Positions 1-8,312 are shown, counted from the stretch's first letter. The stretch is 20,972 bases of DNA from CAZAFM01 sp964484395 (GCA_964484395.1 CAZAFM010000037.1:1-20972); one strand, 5' to 3'. Program-made: numbers and translations. The notes: generated by a model from the sequence alone, not told the origin.

Positions 1-722
1 TTTCCGTTTATCTCTACGCAATCTTTCTCTATTGGGTTAAATGTATTATACGCTTGGTCTTTGAGAACATTTCTATCAGCCAAAAAAAGTATCTTTGGTC
101 GTCTACTACTTCCATCTCTGTTCCATTTGGCTTGAAACAGTCTGTATACAACTTGAAATGCTATGTAAGTTTTGCCAGTTCCTGTAGCTAGTGTAAGCAA
201 AACTCTATCATCGCCTTTAGCCAAAGCTTCAACGGTTTTTTGAACAGCTATCTGTTGGTAAAACCTCGGTTTAATACTACCTTCGATATGAAATGGAGAG
301 GTAATGATATCTATTTGCTCATCTTTTAGTTCACCATATTTTCTTTCAAAAAGCTCATGGGGAGAGGGGTAGTTTTCTATATATCTCCCTTTGCCATCAC
401 ACAAGCTATGCTCATATATCTTCTTGCCATTAGTAGAGTACACATAGTCTATTCTTAGTTTTTGCGCATAGTTGATTGATTGTTGCAGTCCATCTAGTGG
501 GTCAGAGTTTGATGATTTTGCTTCTACTATAGCTAGGTTGGTGTTTTTGTAGGTCAGAAGGTAGTCAACAAAATATCTTTTGCCTCTTTTGTTACCGATA
601 AGCTTTCTACCATCAGTAAAGTAGTATTCTCTTACAATGTGGTTTTCACTCCACCCATCACTTACTAGCTGAGGTGTTATCAGTTTTGCTTTAGTATCTG
701 CTTCACTATACTTCATTTGCAT
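1..722 (-). CDS. hsdR: Type I restriction endonuclease R subunit (HsdR), N-terminal part, cut by window edge
   Basis: The frame is open from an ATG at 722 (second in-frame ATG at 716) to the left edge, giving 240 residues of a much larger protein. HsdR is the DNA-translocating and cutting subunit of type I restriction-modification systems and acts with HsdM and HsdS. The N-terminal nuclease domain shows D53 and the pair E67-A-K69 of a PD-(D/E)xK site. The helicase domain follows, with the start of motif Q near Q156, a Walker A box ATGTGKT at 179-185 and a motif Ia-like segment LFLADRNVL near 212. It lies 51 nt downstream of the lyase gene on the same strand. A TAAAAT at 745-750 could be a -10 box, but no good ribosome-binding site is visible. 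HsdM and HsdS would lie outside the window. The family is clear; whether the gene is intact cannot be seen. Confidence 0.88.
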   Translation of the reverse strand, partial: MQMKYSEADTKAKLITPQLVSDGWSENHIVREYYFTDGRKLIGNKRGKRYFVDYLLTYKNTNLAIVEAKSSNSDPLDGLQQSINYAQKLRIDYVYSTNGKKIYEHSLCDGKGRYIENYPSPHELFERKYGELKDEQIDIITSPFHIEGSIKPRFYQQIAVQKTVEALAKGDDRVLLTLATGTGKTYIAFQVVYRLFQAKWNRDGSSRRPKILFLADRNVLKDQAYNTFNPIEKDCVEING

Positions 723-773
723 CCAATTATGTTAAACTCGTACTATTTTAGCCAAATTTAATACAAAAAGTCT

Positions 774-1670
774 TTATTGAGCGTGTTGGTGTAAAACAGT
801 TAGCGCATCTCTGTAGATTGGTTCATCTATGAAGCCATATTTTCCGTGTGAGAAACCAGTGATGCCACGAGCTTTATGTGTCTCAAAAAGCTCTTTTATC
901 TCTTTGGCTTTTTCTATCTCCATGCTACTCTGCTTAAAAACAGAGTTTGCTATCTCTACTTGATTAGGTGCGATACAGCTTTGACCTGTAAATCCTACTC
1001 TTTTAGATATTTCACACCACTCTCTAAATCTATCCTCATTTTTGTACTCTTGATAGGTAAATGATATGGGTAGAACACTATGGGTTCTGCACTTTATGAC
1101 AAACTCACTCATTAGATACTTTATTGTTTCATTGTCTGTCTTAACCATGCTTTGAGGAAGGTGCAAATCAGCTAGCAGGTCAAGCACTCCAAAGTAGGCT
1201 ACATCAATATAGCTTGAAGCTAGAAGCATATCAAGCTCTCTAAAAGCCTCCTTTGTTTCTATAGTTGCGTAGATTTTAGCGTCTGTTAGCTTCTCTATCT
1301 CTTTTAGCTCATCTATGCTTCTTAGCTTTGGCACTCTAAAAGCATATGGATTTAAAAACTCAAGCTCTTTTATCTCTTCAAACCCTCCATTTTCTATCTC
1401 ATTTACTCTGATGACTACTTTTGAGTCGGAGTGCTCTAGGTGTGATAGGAAGACTTTAGTAAGATTTAGGGCTTTTGGTTTATCCTCTTTTGATATTCCA
1501 TCTTCTAGGTTTATGGTGGCTATGTCACACTTTAGTTCATTTAGTTTGTTTAGGTGTTTTGGGTTATCAGCTCGCACCATGAGGTGTGAGTGCATGGTTT
1601 TAGATGTGTATACTCGTGGCTTTGGAGTTTGGTTTATACTGGGTAGGTTTGATATATTTTCAAAAATCAT
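774..1670 (-). CDS. CitE/HpcH-type aldolase/lyase family protein (CoA-ester lyase-like)
   Basis: This 298-residue TIM-barrel protein belongs to the HpcH/HpaI aldolase and citrate lyase beta (CitE) family, which cleaves or forms C-C bonds, often of acyl-CoA esters. Visible family motifs are NLEDGI (54-59), VIRVNE (86-91), RVPKL (112-116), the metal-ligand candidate E138 in ATIETKEAF, D163 in GVLDLLADL, and the C-terminal SCIAPNQVEIANSVF. The usual N-terminal RSxLFVPG signature is altered: the segment reads HSHLMVRAD, with His27 where an Arg normally binds substrate. The substrate therefore may not be a standard CoA ester. The ATG is preceded by AAAAGGA at good spacing. The gene follows acs after 47 nt and is last in that unit. 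No citD or citF partners are present, so citrate lyase itself is unlikely. Exact reaction unknown. Confidence 0.82.
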   Translation of the reverse strand: MIFENISNLPSINQTPKPRVYTSKTMHSHLMVRADNPKHLNKLNELKCDIATINLEDGISKEDKPKALNLTKVFLSHLEHSDSKVVIRVNEIENGGFEEIKELEFLNPYAFRVPKLRSIDELKEIEKLTDAKIYATIETKEAFRELDMLLASSYIDVAYFGVLDLLADLHLPQSMVKTDNETIKYLMSEFVIKCRTHSVLPISFTYQEYKNEDRFREWCEISKRVGFTGQSCIAPNQVEIANSVFKQSSMEIEKAKEIKELFETHKARGITGFSHGKYGFIDEPIYRDALTVLHQHAQ

Positions 1671-1675
1671 AGAGT

Positions 1676-1689
1676 TCCTTTTAGAAGGA
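1676..1689 (-). promoter_or_regulatory. Hairpin covering the Shine-Dalgarno of the CitE-like gene
   Basis: On the minus strand TCCTT-CTAA-AAGGA forms a perfect 5-bp stem with a 4-nt loop. The right arm AAGGA is the ribosome-binding site of the gene starting at 1670, so folding would hide it. Folding is inferred from complementarity only. Confidence 0.4.
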
Positions 1690-1691
1690 GT

Positions 1692-1707
1692 AGGGGCAAA
1701 AGCCCCT
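1692..1707 (-). other. GC-rich intercistronic hairpin between acs and the CitE-like gene
   Basis: AGGGGC-TTTT-GCCCCT on the minus strand forms a 6-bp GC-rich stem 10 nt after the acs stop codon. No U-tract follows it, so it does not look like a standard intrinsic terminator. It may protect the acs mRNA 3' end or reduce expression of the downstream gene. Confidence 0.45.
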
Positions 1708-1717
1708 TAGGTTGTGG

Positions 1718-3679
1718 TTATATCACACAAGTTTGGATTTTAGCAACAATACTTGGGTCTTCTAGTGTTGAAGTATCTTGCTTGATCTCTTCACCCTTGG
1801 CGATACTTCTTAGTATCCTTCTCATTATCTTACCGCTTCTAGTTTTTGGTAGTCCTGGGACAAACTTGATATCATCAGCCTTAGCTATTGCCCCTATCTC
1901 TTTTTTGATGACATTGTTTATCTCTTTTACTAGCTCCATCTCTTCACTTTGAGTATCTTGAACCTCTGGTCGAAGAACTACAAAGGCATATACACTCTCA
2001 CCCTTTAGCTCATTTGGCTTACCTACTACTGCAACTTCAGCGACACTTTCATGCTTGCCAATAGCCGCTTCTATCTCAGCTGTTCCCATTCTATGACCTG
2101 ATACATTGATAACATCATCCACGCGACCCGTTATCCAGATATACCCTTCTTCATCATAGACAGCACCATCACCGGAGAAGTAGACTGGTTTACCATCTTT
2201 TTTAGCAGTTCCAAAGTAGCTTGATTTAAACCTCTCAGGATCTCCCCAAATAGTCCTTATCATACTAGGCCAAGGCTTTGTGATACAAAGAAGCCCTTTT
2301 TCAGTTGGTGCTTTTCTGTTTCCATCCTCATCTATTATCTCAGCCATTATCCCAGGAAGTGCGAATGTTGCGCATCCTGGCTTTATAGGAGTGGCACCTG
2401 GAAGTGGGCTTATCATATGTCCACCAGTTTCTGTCTGCCACCATGTATCAACTATATGGCAGTTTCCTCCACCTATTGTCTCATAGTACCATTGCCATGC
2501 ATCTGGGTTGATTGGCTCACCCACTGTTCCTAGAACCTTCAAAGAGGTTAGGTCATACTTAGCAGGCTCATCTTTACCCTCTTTATGCAGTAATCTAATT
2601 GCCGTTGGAGCAGTGTAGAATTGGTTTACTTTATACTCCTCAACCATTCTCCAAAACCTTCCAGCATCAGGATATACAGGTACACCTTCAAACATTATAG
2701 TTGTAGCACCCATAGCTAGAGGACCATATACGATATATGTATGTCCAGTAATCCAGCCAACATCAGCAGTACACCAAAAAGTATCATTCTCTTTTACATC
2801 AAAAACCCACTCCATAGTCTGTTGCGCCCATAGGATATATCCAGCTTGAGAGTGCTGAACACCCTTTGGCTTTCCAGTGCTTCCAGAGGTATAGAGTAGA
2901 AAAAGCGGATCTTCACTATCCATAGGCTCTGGGTCGCATATAGGCTTTTCAAGTTCTACCATCTCATTGTAGATATAGTCTCTTCCTGCTACATAGTTTA
3001 TCTCTTCATTGTTTCTTATAACTATCATGACTTTCTCTACAGATTCACAACCCTCACTTAGTGCTTCATCTACAACTGGTTTTAGCATATATGGCTTACC
3101 TCGTCTATAAGCACCATCACTTGTGATAACTAGCTTTGCCTTAGCATCTTCTATTCTATCTCTAAGACTATCAGCACTAAATCCTCCAAAAACTATAGAG
3201 TGTATCGCACCTATTCTAGCACATGCAAGCATCATAAAAGCCGCTTCTGCAATCATTGGCATATAGATAACAACTCTATCACCCTTTTTAACATTGAATT
3301 TGTTTTTTAGTAGATTAGCAGTTTTGTTTACCTCATAGTATAACTCTCTGTAGGTGATAACCCTTTTATCTCCTAACTCTCCTTCAAAGATGATAGCTGC
3401 TTTGTTTTTTCTCTCTTCTAAGTGTCTATCTATGCACTGGTAGCTTACATTTAGCTCCCCACCGCTAAACCACTTGTAAAATGGAGCTTCACTTTCATCC
3501 AAAACCTTATCATAAGGCTTCATCCAACAGATTTTCTCATCAGCCATTCTTCCCCAAAAACCTTCGTAGTCCTCTTTTGCCTCATCCATAAGCTCTTTAT
3601 ACTCACACATATTTTTTATTCTTGCTTTTTTAGCAAACTCTTTGTGAGGCTCGTAGATTTTGATGTTTTCTTGTTCCAT
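1718..3679 (-). CDS. acs: Acetyl-CoA synthetase (AMP-forming)
   Basis: This 653-residue cytosolic enzyme activates acetate with ATP and CoA to acetyl-CoA, via acetyl-AMP, and has the full length of bacterial Acs. The adenylation P-loop YTSGSTGKPKG lies at 263-273, and motif DTWWQTETGG at 411-420 includes Trp414, the residue that restricts the pocket to acetate. T311 and V386 also match the Salmonella pocket; position 310 is Ile instead of Val, a conservative change. The hinge region with FSGDGAVYDEEGY starts at 501. The C-terminal PKTRSGKIMRR (611-621) contains K617, equivalent to the lysine acetylated to switch Acs off. The ATG has a strong AAGGAG 5 nt upstream. The gene follows the exonuclease by 10 nt and shares a unit with DUF294, while the acetate permease operon lies just upstream. 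Its role is acetate assimilation. Confidence 0.97.
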   Translation of the reverse strand: MEQENIKIYEPHKEFAKKARIKNMCEYKELMDEAKEDYEGFWGRMADEKICWMKPYDKVLDESEAPFYKWFSGGELNVSYQCIDRHLEERKNKAAIIFEGELGDKRVITYRELYYEVNKTANLLKNKFNVKKGDRVVIYMPMIAEAAFMMLACARIGAIHSIVFGGFSADSLRDRIEDAKAKLVITSDGAYRRGKPYMLKPVVDEALSEGCESVEKVMIVIRNNEEINYVAGRDYIYNEMVELEKPICDPEPMDSEDPLFLLYTSGSTGKPKGVQHSQAGYILWAQQTMEWVFDVKENDTFWCTADVGWITGHTYIVYGPLAMGATTIMFEGVPVYPDAGRFWRMVEEYKVNQFYTAPTAIRLLHKEGKDEPAKYDLTSLKVLGTVGEPINPDAWQWYYETIGGGNCHIVDTWWQTETGGHMISPLPGATPIKPGCATFALPGIMAEIIDEDGNRKAPTEKGLLCITKPWPSMIRTIWGDPERFKSSYFGTAKKDGKPVYFSGDGAVYDEEGYIWITGRVDDVINVSGHRMGTAEIEAAIGKHESVAEVAVVGKPNELKGESVYAFVVLRPEVQDTQSEEMELVKEINNVIKKEIGAIAKADDIKFVPGLPKTRSGKIMRRILRSIAKGEEIKQDTSTLEDPSIVAKIQTCVI

Positions 3680-3689
3680 TATATCTCCT

Positions 3690-4301
3690 TCATAAGTGTT
3701 TAGTGTTGTTTAGTTTGATATAGATAAGAGCGTTCATAATAGCATCATTAATAGCGCTATGTTGCCCAAGTGTAGGCAGTTTTAGGTCATTGATGATTTT
3801 ATCATAAGAGAGGTCAATATTTCCTTGAGGTATGAGCTTCTCTTTTTTGTCATAGTAGAGGGCTGAGACCTCAATACTTCTGTTTGGAAGTGATACTCCG
3901 CTTAATCTTTTAAAAACTCTATTAACCATACTTATATCAAACTCTACGAAGTATCCTAGCAGGGGTCTATTGCCTGCAAACTCTATAAACTTCCTAACTC
4001 CTTCTTCTGCACTTACTCCAAAAGCTACATCGCAACTCCTTATGTGGTGTATCTTGATACTCTCTTTACTTATTTCCTTGTTTGGGTTTATGGTTATCTC
4101 AAGTTTTTGTGAGCTAAGGATTTTATTATCCTTTATCTTTACAGCTCCAATGGTTATTAGCTCATCTTTTTTTCTATCAAGACCAGTAGTTTCACAATCA
4201 AAACTCACTATCTCATCACCTATATATGGCTCAAAAAGATTCACAAAACTCCTGTCTTTTAGTCTTTTTTTATCAATCTCTCTTTTTATAAAGTTAAACA
4301 C
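3690..4301 (-). CDS. 3'-5' exonuclease of the DnaQ/DEDDh family
   Basis: This 203-residue protein has the three exonuclease motifs of the DnaQ-like RNase H fold: ExoI with D35 and E37 (SFDCETTGLD), ExoII with D122 (YFVEFDISMVN), and ExoIII with H181 and D186 (QHSAINDA), a DEDDh arrangement. It would remove nucleotides from 3' ends of DNA or RNA. It has no polymerase-binding extension, so it is probably not the replicative epsilon subunit. The start is GTG, and its G is shared with the TAG stop of the DUF294 gene (TAGTG), implying translational coupling. DnaQ-like exonucleases are often found beside DUF294 and acs genes in proteobacteria, which suggests a small-molecule or RNA substrate connected with acetate metabolism, though none is known to me. 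Confidence 0.9.
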   Translation of the reverse strand: MFNFIKREIDKKRLKDRSFVNLFEPYIGDEIVSFDCETTGLDRKKDELITIGAVKIKDNKILSSQKLEITINPNKEISKESIKIHHIRSCDVAFGVSAEEGVRKFIEFAGNRPLLGYFVEFDISMVNRVFKRLSGVSLPNRSIEVSALYYDKKEKLIPQGNIDLSYDKIINDLKLPTLGQHSAINDAIMNALIYIKLNNTKHL

Positions 4302-6124
4302 TAGCTCACCATATTTAATCTAAAATGATGAGTTGTCAATTTTTTTAGTTTATCTACAAGCTTAAAAATATCTCGTAGTAAATCTCGCTCAAACTTAGAT
4401 AGTGAAGATGGGTTGATGTAATTATCTGGTTCTCTTCCAAGCTCTATACTCTGTAGTTGTGTATTTAGCCTAAGTGTTAGAAGAAATGTAAAAGACTCTA
4501 TTAACTCCTCTGCAAACTCCCTATCAAGATAGCCTAAGTTGTTTAGCTCTTTTATCCGCTCAAATGTGTTTGTCTGCTCTATCCCTTTTTCAAGTGAAAA
4601 ACTTCTAATAGAGTGGACTATTGGAAAGATAGCTCCCTTTTTTATATCAACACCATTTTTATGGCTTTTATCAGTTACAAACTTTGAGAACATAGTTAGA
4701 GGTGTCTCAAATATGTGCGAGGCTTTTGCAAAGTGAGCAAGAAATGCCATGTCTCTTCTAGAGGTTTTTACTATATATGACCTAAACTCTTCAAATATCT
4801 CCCTATCACCACAAACATAAGATGCATCATAAAGTATTGATAAACTCATTACATTTTCACCACTAGGTTTTTGGGAATAGCTGTAAATGTCATCTTTGAA
4901 CTCAGCTAATGACTTGTTAAATTGAGGATTTGAGATCATAATCCCACCATCACAGAGAGGAAAGCCAAACTCAGCTAAGGTATTTGTAAACTTTTCGCCA
5001 ATTTTTATCGCATCTTCAAACTCAAACCCATCTCTTATAATCAAAGCATTGTCTTGATCAGTTCTCAAAGTCTGCTCTTTTCTTCCTTCACTCCCCATAA
5101 CAATCAAGGTGGAGTTTTCTAGAAGCTCTTTTGGTGCTATTAACTCTAAAAGCTTTTGGTATATTTTGTAGTTTATATCTGCAAGTAGTTTTGTGATATG
5201 GCGAACTTTTACACCTTTTTGTCTTAAAGATTTGATAATTTGCACTACATCACTACTTGGCCATCTTAGCTCCTCTATGCTTTTTGCTCGCTGTATCTCT
5301 AGGTTTATTAGATGAGCCTTGTTTGAGATTGAGCTTAGGAGGTCTATTTGTTCTAGAACTCCTACTATTTTATCTCCTTGGAGTACACCAACTCTTGATA
5401 TGGAGTGCTCTATCATTAGAAGCAAGGCATTAAACAAGAAGTCATCCTCATCTATAGTAATAAGTGAGGCTGTAGCTATGTCACCTATATTATCCTCTAG
5501 GCTTTTTCCAGTGATAAGTACCTTTTCTCTCAAGTCAGTATTTGTAACTATTCCATATCCACTATCATACCTGACTATAATTGAGTCTGCATTGTTTTCA
5601 CTCATAAGCTTTGCTGATTCTATGATGGAAGTAGATTGTGTGACAATGATAGCTTTGTTTAGAAATATATCTTTTACTTTTGTAGATACAAAAATAGCTA
5701 GGTCTTCATCTGACTCTTTTTTTATCAGCTGTTTAAACTTCTCTGAGATTGAATTTAGGTAGTAGTTCTTGAAGCTATCTCTTGTATAAAAAAGTTCTAA
5801 AAAAACATCCTTCTTAAGAGCATAAACTATAGTCTCTTCACCTGCTATGAAGCTGTTTTTAGCACTATTATTTATTAGTGATTCTGCACAAAAACTATCC
5901 TTTACTCCATAATATGTGATTTCATCATTTTCATCTATCTCTTTTACATAGCCTCTTGCAACAATGTAGTAGTGTTCTGGGGATTTAGAGCGTCTAAGTA
6001 TGCTCTCTTCAGCCTTGAAGTACTCTATATCAAGCGAGTCAACACATAGCTTCAAATCATCCGCTTCAAGAGAGCTAAATGGCTCAATAGAAGAAAGAAA
6101 ACTCTTAAAATCAAGACTCTCCAT
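4301..6124 (-). CDS. Cyclic nucleotide-binding/CBS/DUF294 nucleotidyltransferase signalling protein
   Basis: This 607-residue cytosolic protein has four parts: a cyclic nucleotide-binding-like cupin fold (about 10-120, with HYYIVARGYV and CAESLI), two CBS repeats (about 150-265), a GlnD-like DUF294 nucleotidyltransferase core (about 320-400) with GSEGRKEQTLRTDQDNA and metal ligands D356 and D358, and a helical DUF294 C-terminal domain to the end. The architecture suggests a sensor that binds a nucleotide and adenylyl-compounds and transfers a nucleotidyl group to an unknown target. The ATG has AAGGAAG 7 nt upstream. It is the first gene of the unit containing the exonuclease and acs, and overlaps the exonuclease gene by one base. 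Context points to control of acetate use. Architecture is secure; target and signal are unknown. Confidence 0.9.
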   Translation of the reverse strand: MESLDFKSFLSSIEPFSSLEADDLKLCVDSLDIEYFKAEESILRRSKSPEHYYIVARGYVKEIDENDEITYYGVKDSFCAESLINNSAKNSFIAGEETIVYALKKDVFLELFYTRDSFKNYYLNSISEKFKQLIKKESDEDLAIFVSTKVKDIFLNKAIIVTQSTSIIESAKLMSENNADSIIVRYDSGYGIVTNTDLREKVLITGKSLEDNIGDIATASLITIDEDDFLFNALLLMIEHSISRVGVLQGDKIVGVLEQIDLLSSISNKAHLINLEIQRAKSIEELRWPSSDVVQIIKSLRQKGVKVRHITKLLADINYKIYQKLLELIAPKELLENSTLIVMGSEGRKEQTLRTDQDNALIIRDGFEFEDAIKIGEKFTNTLAEFGFPLCDGGIMISNPQFNKSLAEFKDDIYSYSQKPSGENVMSLSILYDASYVCGDREIFEEFRSYIVKTSRRDMAFLAHFAKASHIFETPLTMFSKFVTDKSHKNGVDIKKGAIFPIVHSIRSFSLEKGIEQTNTFERIKELNNLGYLDREFAEELIESFTFLLTLRLNTQLQSIELGREPDNYINPSSLSKFERDLLRDIFKLVDKLKKLTTHHFRLNMVS

Positions 6125-6139
6125 AGGTTACTTCCTTTT

Positions 6140-6161
6140 TAAATGCTATGTAAATGCTATG
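6140..6161 (+). repeat. 11-bp tandem repeat upstream of the DUF294-exonuclease-acs unit
   Basis: TAAATGCTATG occurs twice with no gap, 16-37 nt before the DUF294 start codon. Copies one helical turn apart are typical of cooperative regulator sites. The core ATGCTAT recurs as an 11-bp tandem pair before yjcH-actP (8313-8334). Regulatory function is inferred. Confidence 0.55.
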
Positions 6162-6173
6162 CAAAATCGCATA
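6158..6173. promoter_or_regulatory. Dyad TATGC-N6-GCATA before DUF294
   Basis: A 16-bp dyad with perfect 5-bp arms overlaps the end of the tandem repeat, 34-49 nt upstream of the DUF294 start. It is a possible operator; short arms in AT-rich DNA can arise by chance. Confidence 0.3.
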
Positions 6174-6216
6174 TAGAAAATACCAAAACAGACCCTAGTA
6201 CCTTCTATATACAATC

Positions 6217-6228
6217 CCCCAAAAGGGG
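6217..6228. other. Short CCCC-AAAA-GGGG hairpin
   Basis: A 4-bp all-GC stem in the 176-nt spacer between actP and the DUF294 gene. No U-tract lies on either side. Function unclear. Confidence 0.25.
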
Positions 6229-6268
6229 AAGAACAAAGCACAAAGTGCGTGAGCTCACTGCTAGTGTA

Positions 6269-6293
6269 GCCTAAGAGGCTTTGCCTCTAAGGC
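6269..6293 (-). terminator. Hairpin just after actP, possible mRNA 3' end
   Basis: GCCTTAGAGGC-AAA-GCCTCTTAGGC on the minus strand (written from the actP direction) pairs 10 of 11 positions with a single A-A or T-T mismatch. It starts 7 nt after the actP stop codon. No T-run follows, so it is more likely a 3'-protecting structure or a weak terminator than a classic intrinsic terminator. The nearby palindrome GTGAGCTCAC (6249-6258) could extend the structure. Confidence 0.4.
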
Positions 6294-6300
6294 GTAACTT

Positions 6301-7944
6301 TTAATGCTCAGCTGCACCTTCTGCACCGATACCAGTTTGAGATCTAACATATTGTGCTTCATATAGTTCTCTCTCTTTGTCTGCTTCACCGCTTTTGTCA
6401 GTAACTGAGAAAAACCAGATACCAACAAATGCAACTGTCACAGAGAAAAGAGCTGGATATTTATATGGGAAAATAGGCTCTAGCCCAAGTATAGCTCCCC
6501 ATACAGTTGGACCAAGAATTACTAGTATGATAGCTGTAGCAAGACCAAGTCCGCCACCATATAGTGCACCTCTTGTTGTTAGCCCCTTCCAGAACATTGA
6601 AAGGAATAGTATAGGGAAGTTTGCTGAAGCCGCAATAGCAAAGGCTAGCCCCACCATAAATGCAATGTTTTGTTGCTCAAAAGCAATACCTAGAATAATC
6701 GCAACTATACCTAGTATAATTGTAGTGATTTTTGATACTCTAACCTCTGTTTGCTCATCTGCTTGACCTTTTTTGATAACACTAGCATATAGGTCATGGC
6801 TAATCGCACTAGCACCTGCAAGTGTTAGACCAGAGACCACTGCTAGAATAGTAGCAAATGCTACAGCTGAGATAAACCCTAAGAACAAGTTTCCACCAAC
6901 TGCGTGAGCTAGATGGATTGCTGCCATGTTGTTTCCACCTATTAGATTACCAGCAGCATCTAGATATTCTGGATTGGTTGATACTAGGATAATAGCTCCA
7001 AAACCGATGATAAAAGTTAGGATATAGAAGTATCCTATAAAACCAGTTGCATAAAAAACTGACTTTCTAGCTTCTTTTGCATCTGGAACAGTAAAAAATC
7101 TCATAAGGATGTGAGGAAGACCCGCAACACCAAAAATTAGAGCAATACCAAGTGATATAGCAGATATTGGATCACTGACAAGACCCCCCGGAGCTAGTAT
7201 AGCCTCAGTTCTACCAGTTGTGTTTACTGCTTGTTCAAAAAGATCATTTAGTGAAAAACCTGTTAGGTATAGAACCATAAGAGCCATAAATGTTGCCCCT
7301 GAGAGTAGAAGAACAGCTTTTATCACCTGAACCCAAGTAGTTGCTAGCATACCACCAAAGCTTACATATAAAATCATAAGTACACCAACAATTACAACAG
7401 CCGCCTCATACGGAAGACCAAAAAGAAGCTGAATAAGTTTACCAGCACCAACCATCTGAGCTATCAGATAGAAAATAACAACAGTAATTGACCCAAACGC
7501 CGCAAGACTTCTTATAGGTGTCTGACTAAGGCGAAACGATGCCACATCAGCAAATGTAAACTTACCAAGATTTCTTAGTCGCTCAGCTATCATAAATGTA
7601 ATAAGTGGCCACCCAACTAGAAAACCAATAGAGTAGATAAGCCCATCATAACCTTGAAGATAGACAAGACCAGATATACCTAGAAATGAAGCAGCAGACA
7701 TATAATCACCTGCAATTGCTAGACCGTTTTGAAAACCTGTAATCCCACCACCAGCAGCATAAAAATCCTTTGCTGATTTTGTTCTTTTTGCTGCCCAGTA
7801 GGTAATACCAAGAGTGGCAGCCACAAATATTAAAAACATAACAATAGCAGCAACATTTAGTGGTTGCTCCGCAGTCTCGCCACCTGCAGTAGCAGCAAAT
7901 AACGAACTAGCACCAATAGCTAGAAATAGTAGCAACAGCCTCAT
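6301..7944 (-). CDS. actP: Acetate permease ActP (cation/acetate symporter, SSS family)
   Basis: This 547-residue inner-membrane protein matches E. coli ActP (549 residues) in length and layout. It has an N-terminal signal-like segment (residues 1-18, ending near LFAATAG), then about thirteen hydrophobic helices. Sodium/solute symporter landmarks include AAGGGITGFQNGLAIAGDYM, SAASFLGISG, GLPHILMRFFTVPD and the region GASAISHDLYASVIKKG. It would import acetate or other short monocarboxylates with a cation, feeding Acs encoded downstream. The ATG overlaps the yjcH stop by four bases (ATGA) and is preceded by GGAG. It closes the two-gene yjcH-actP unit. Confidence 0.95.
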   Translation of the reverse strand: MRLLLLFLAIGASSLFAATAGGETAEQPLNVAAIVMFLIFVAATLGITYWAAKRTKSAKDFYAAGGGITGFQNGLAIAGDYMSAASFLGISGLVYLQGYDGLIYSIGFLVGWPLITFMIAERLRNLGKFTFADVASFRLSQTPIRSLAAFGSITVVIFYLIAQMVGAGKLIQLLFGLPYEAAVVIVGVLMILYVSFGGMLATTWVQVIKAVLLLSGATFMALMVLYLTGFSLNDLFEQAVNTTGRTEAILAPGGLVSDPISAISLGIALIFGVAGLPHILMRFFTVPDAKEARKSVFYATGFIGYFYILTFIIGFGAIILVSTNPEYLDAAGNLIGGNNMAAIHLAHAVGGNLFLGFISAVAFATILAVVSGLTLAGASAISHDLYASVIKKGQADEQTEVRVSKITTIILGIVAIILGIAFEQQNIAFMVGLAFAIAASANFPILFLSMFWKGLTTRGALYGGGLGLATAIILVILGPTVWGAILGLEPIFPYKYPALFSVTVAFVGIWFFSVTDKSGEADKERELYEAQYVRSQTGIGAEGAAEH

Positions 7945-8252
7945 TTATCACTCCTTGACTCTTCTATAACTTGATTTGTTAAATCATCAAACTCTGAGTT
8001 GGCTTTTTTGACATATAAACCTGTCAGAATAAAAGCCGACAAGATTACAATTATCCCTACTGGAATACCAAGTGTAATTGCTCCTGATATTTTAATCGCA
8101 AATAGACTTGGTACAAATGCTATGATTAATATATATCCAAAATATATAACCAGCATTGCAATAGTCAGTCTCCAAGCCAAACTCTCTCTTTTTGTAACGA
8201 GTTCTTGAAACTTTGGATTGTCTTGAATCTTCTTTACAAGATCTTTATCCAT
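7941..8252 (-). CDS. yjcH: DUF485 membrane protein YjcH, partner of ActP
   Basis: A 103-residue protein with a cytosolic N-terminal segment (NPKFQELVTKRESLAW), two transmembrane helices (about 29-50 and 60-82) and the DUF485 signature around GIPVGIIVILSAFILTGLYV with a basic tail. YjcH proteins are encoded immediately before actP in many proteobacteria and are thought to assist the symporter, though their exact action is not settled. The start codon has AAGGAG 7 nt upstream. It is the first gene of its unit; candidate promoter elements lie at 8313-8334. Confidence 0.93.
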   Translation of the reverse strand: MDKDLVKKIQDNPKFQELVTKRESLAWRLTIAMLVIYFGYILIIAFVPSLFAIKISGAITLGIPVGIIVILSAFILTGLYVKKANSEFDDLTNQVIEESRSDK

Positions 8253-8312
8253 ATCTAGCTCCTTTTGTATTTTTGCTCACCCTACATTTGAGCTTAGCGA
8301 ATTGTAAACAAC

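Noticed and set aside
745..750. TAAAAT as hsdR -10 promoter box
   Set aside because: Too weak on its own in AT-rich DNA, with no TGn or -35 element; not listed as a feature.
6125..6300. Sigma54 promoter before the DUF294 unit
   Set aside because: No GG-N10-GC pair with the expected surrounding bases was found.
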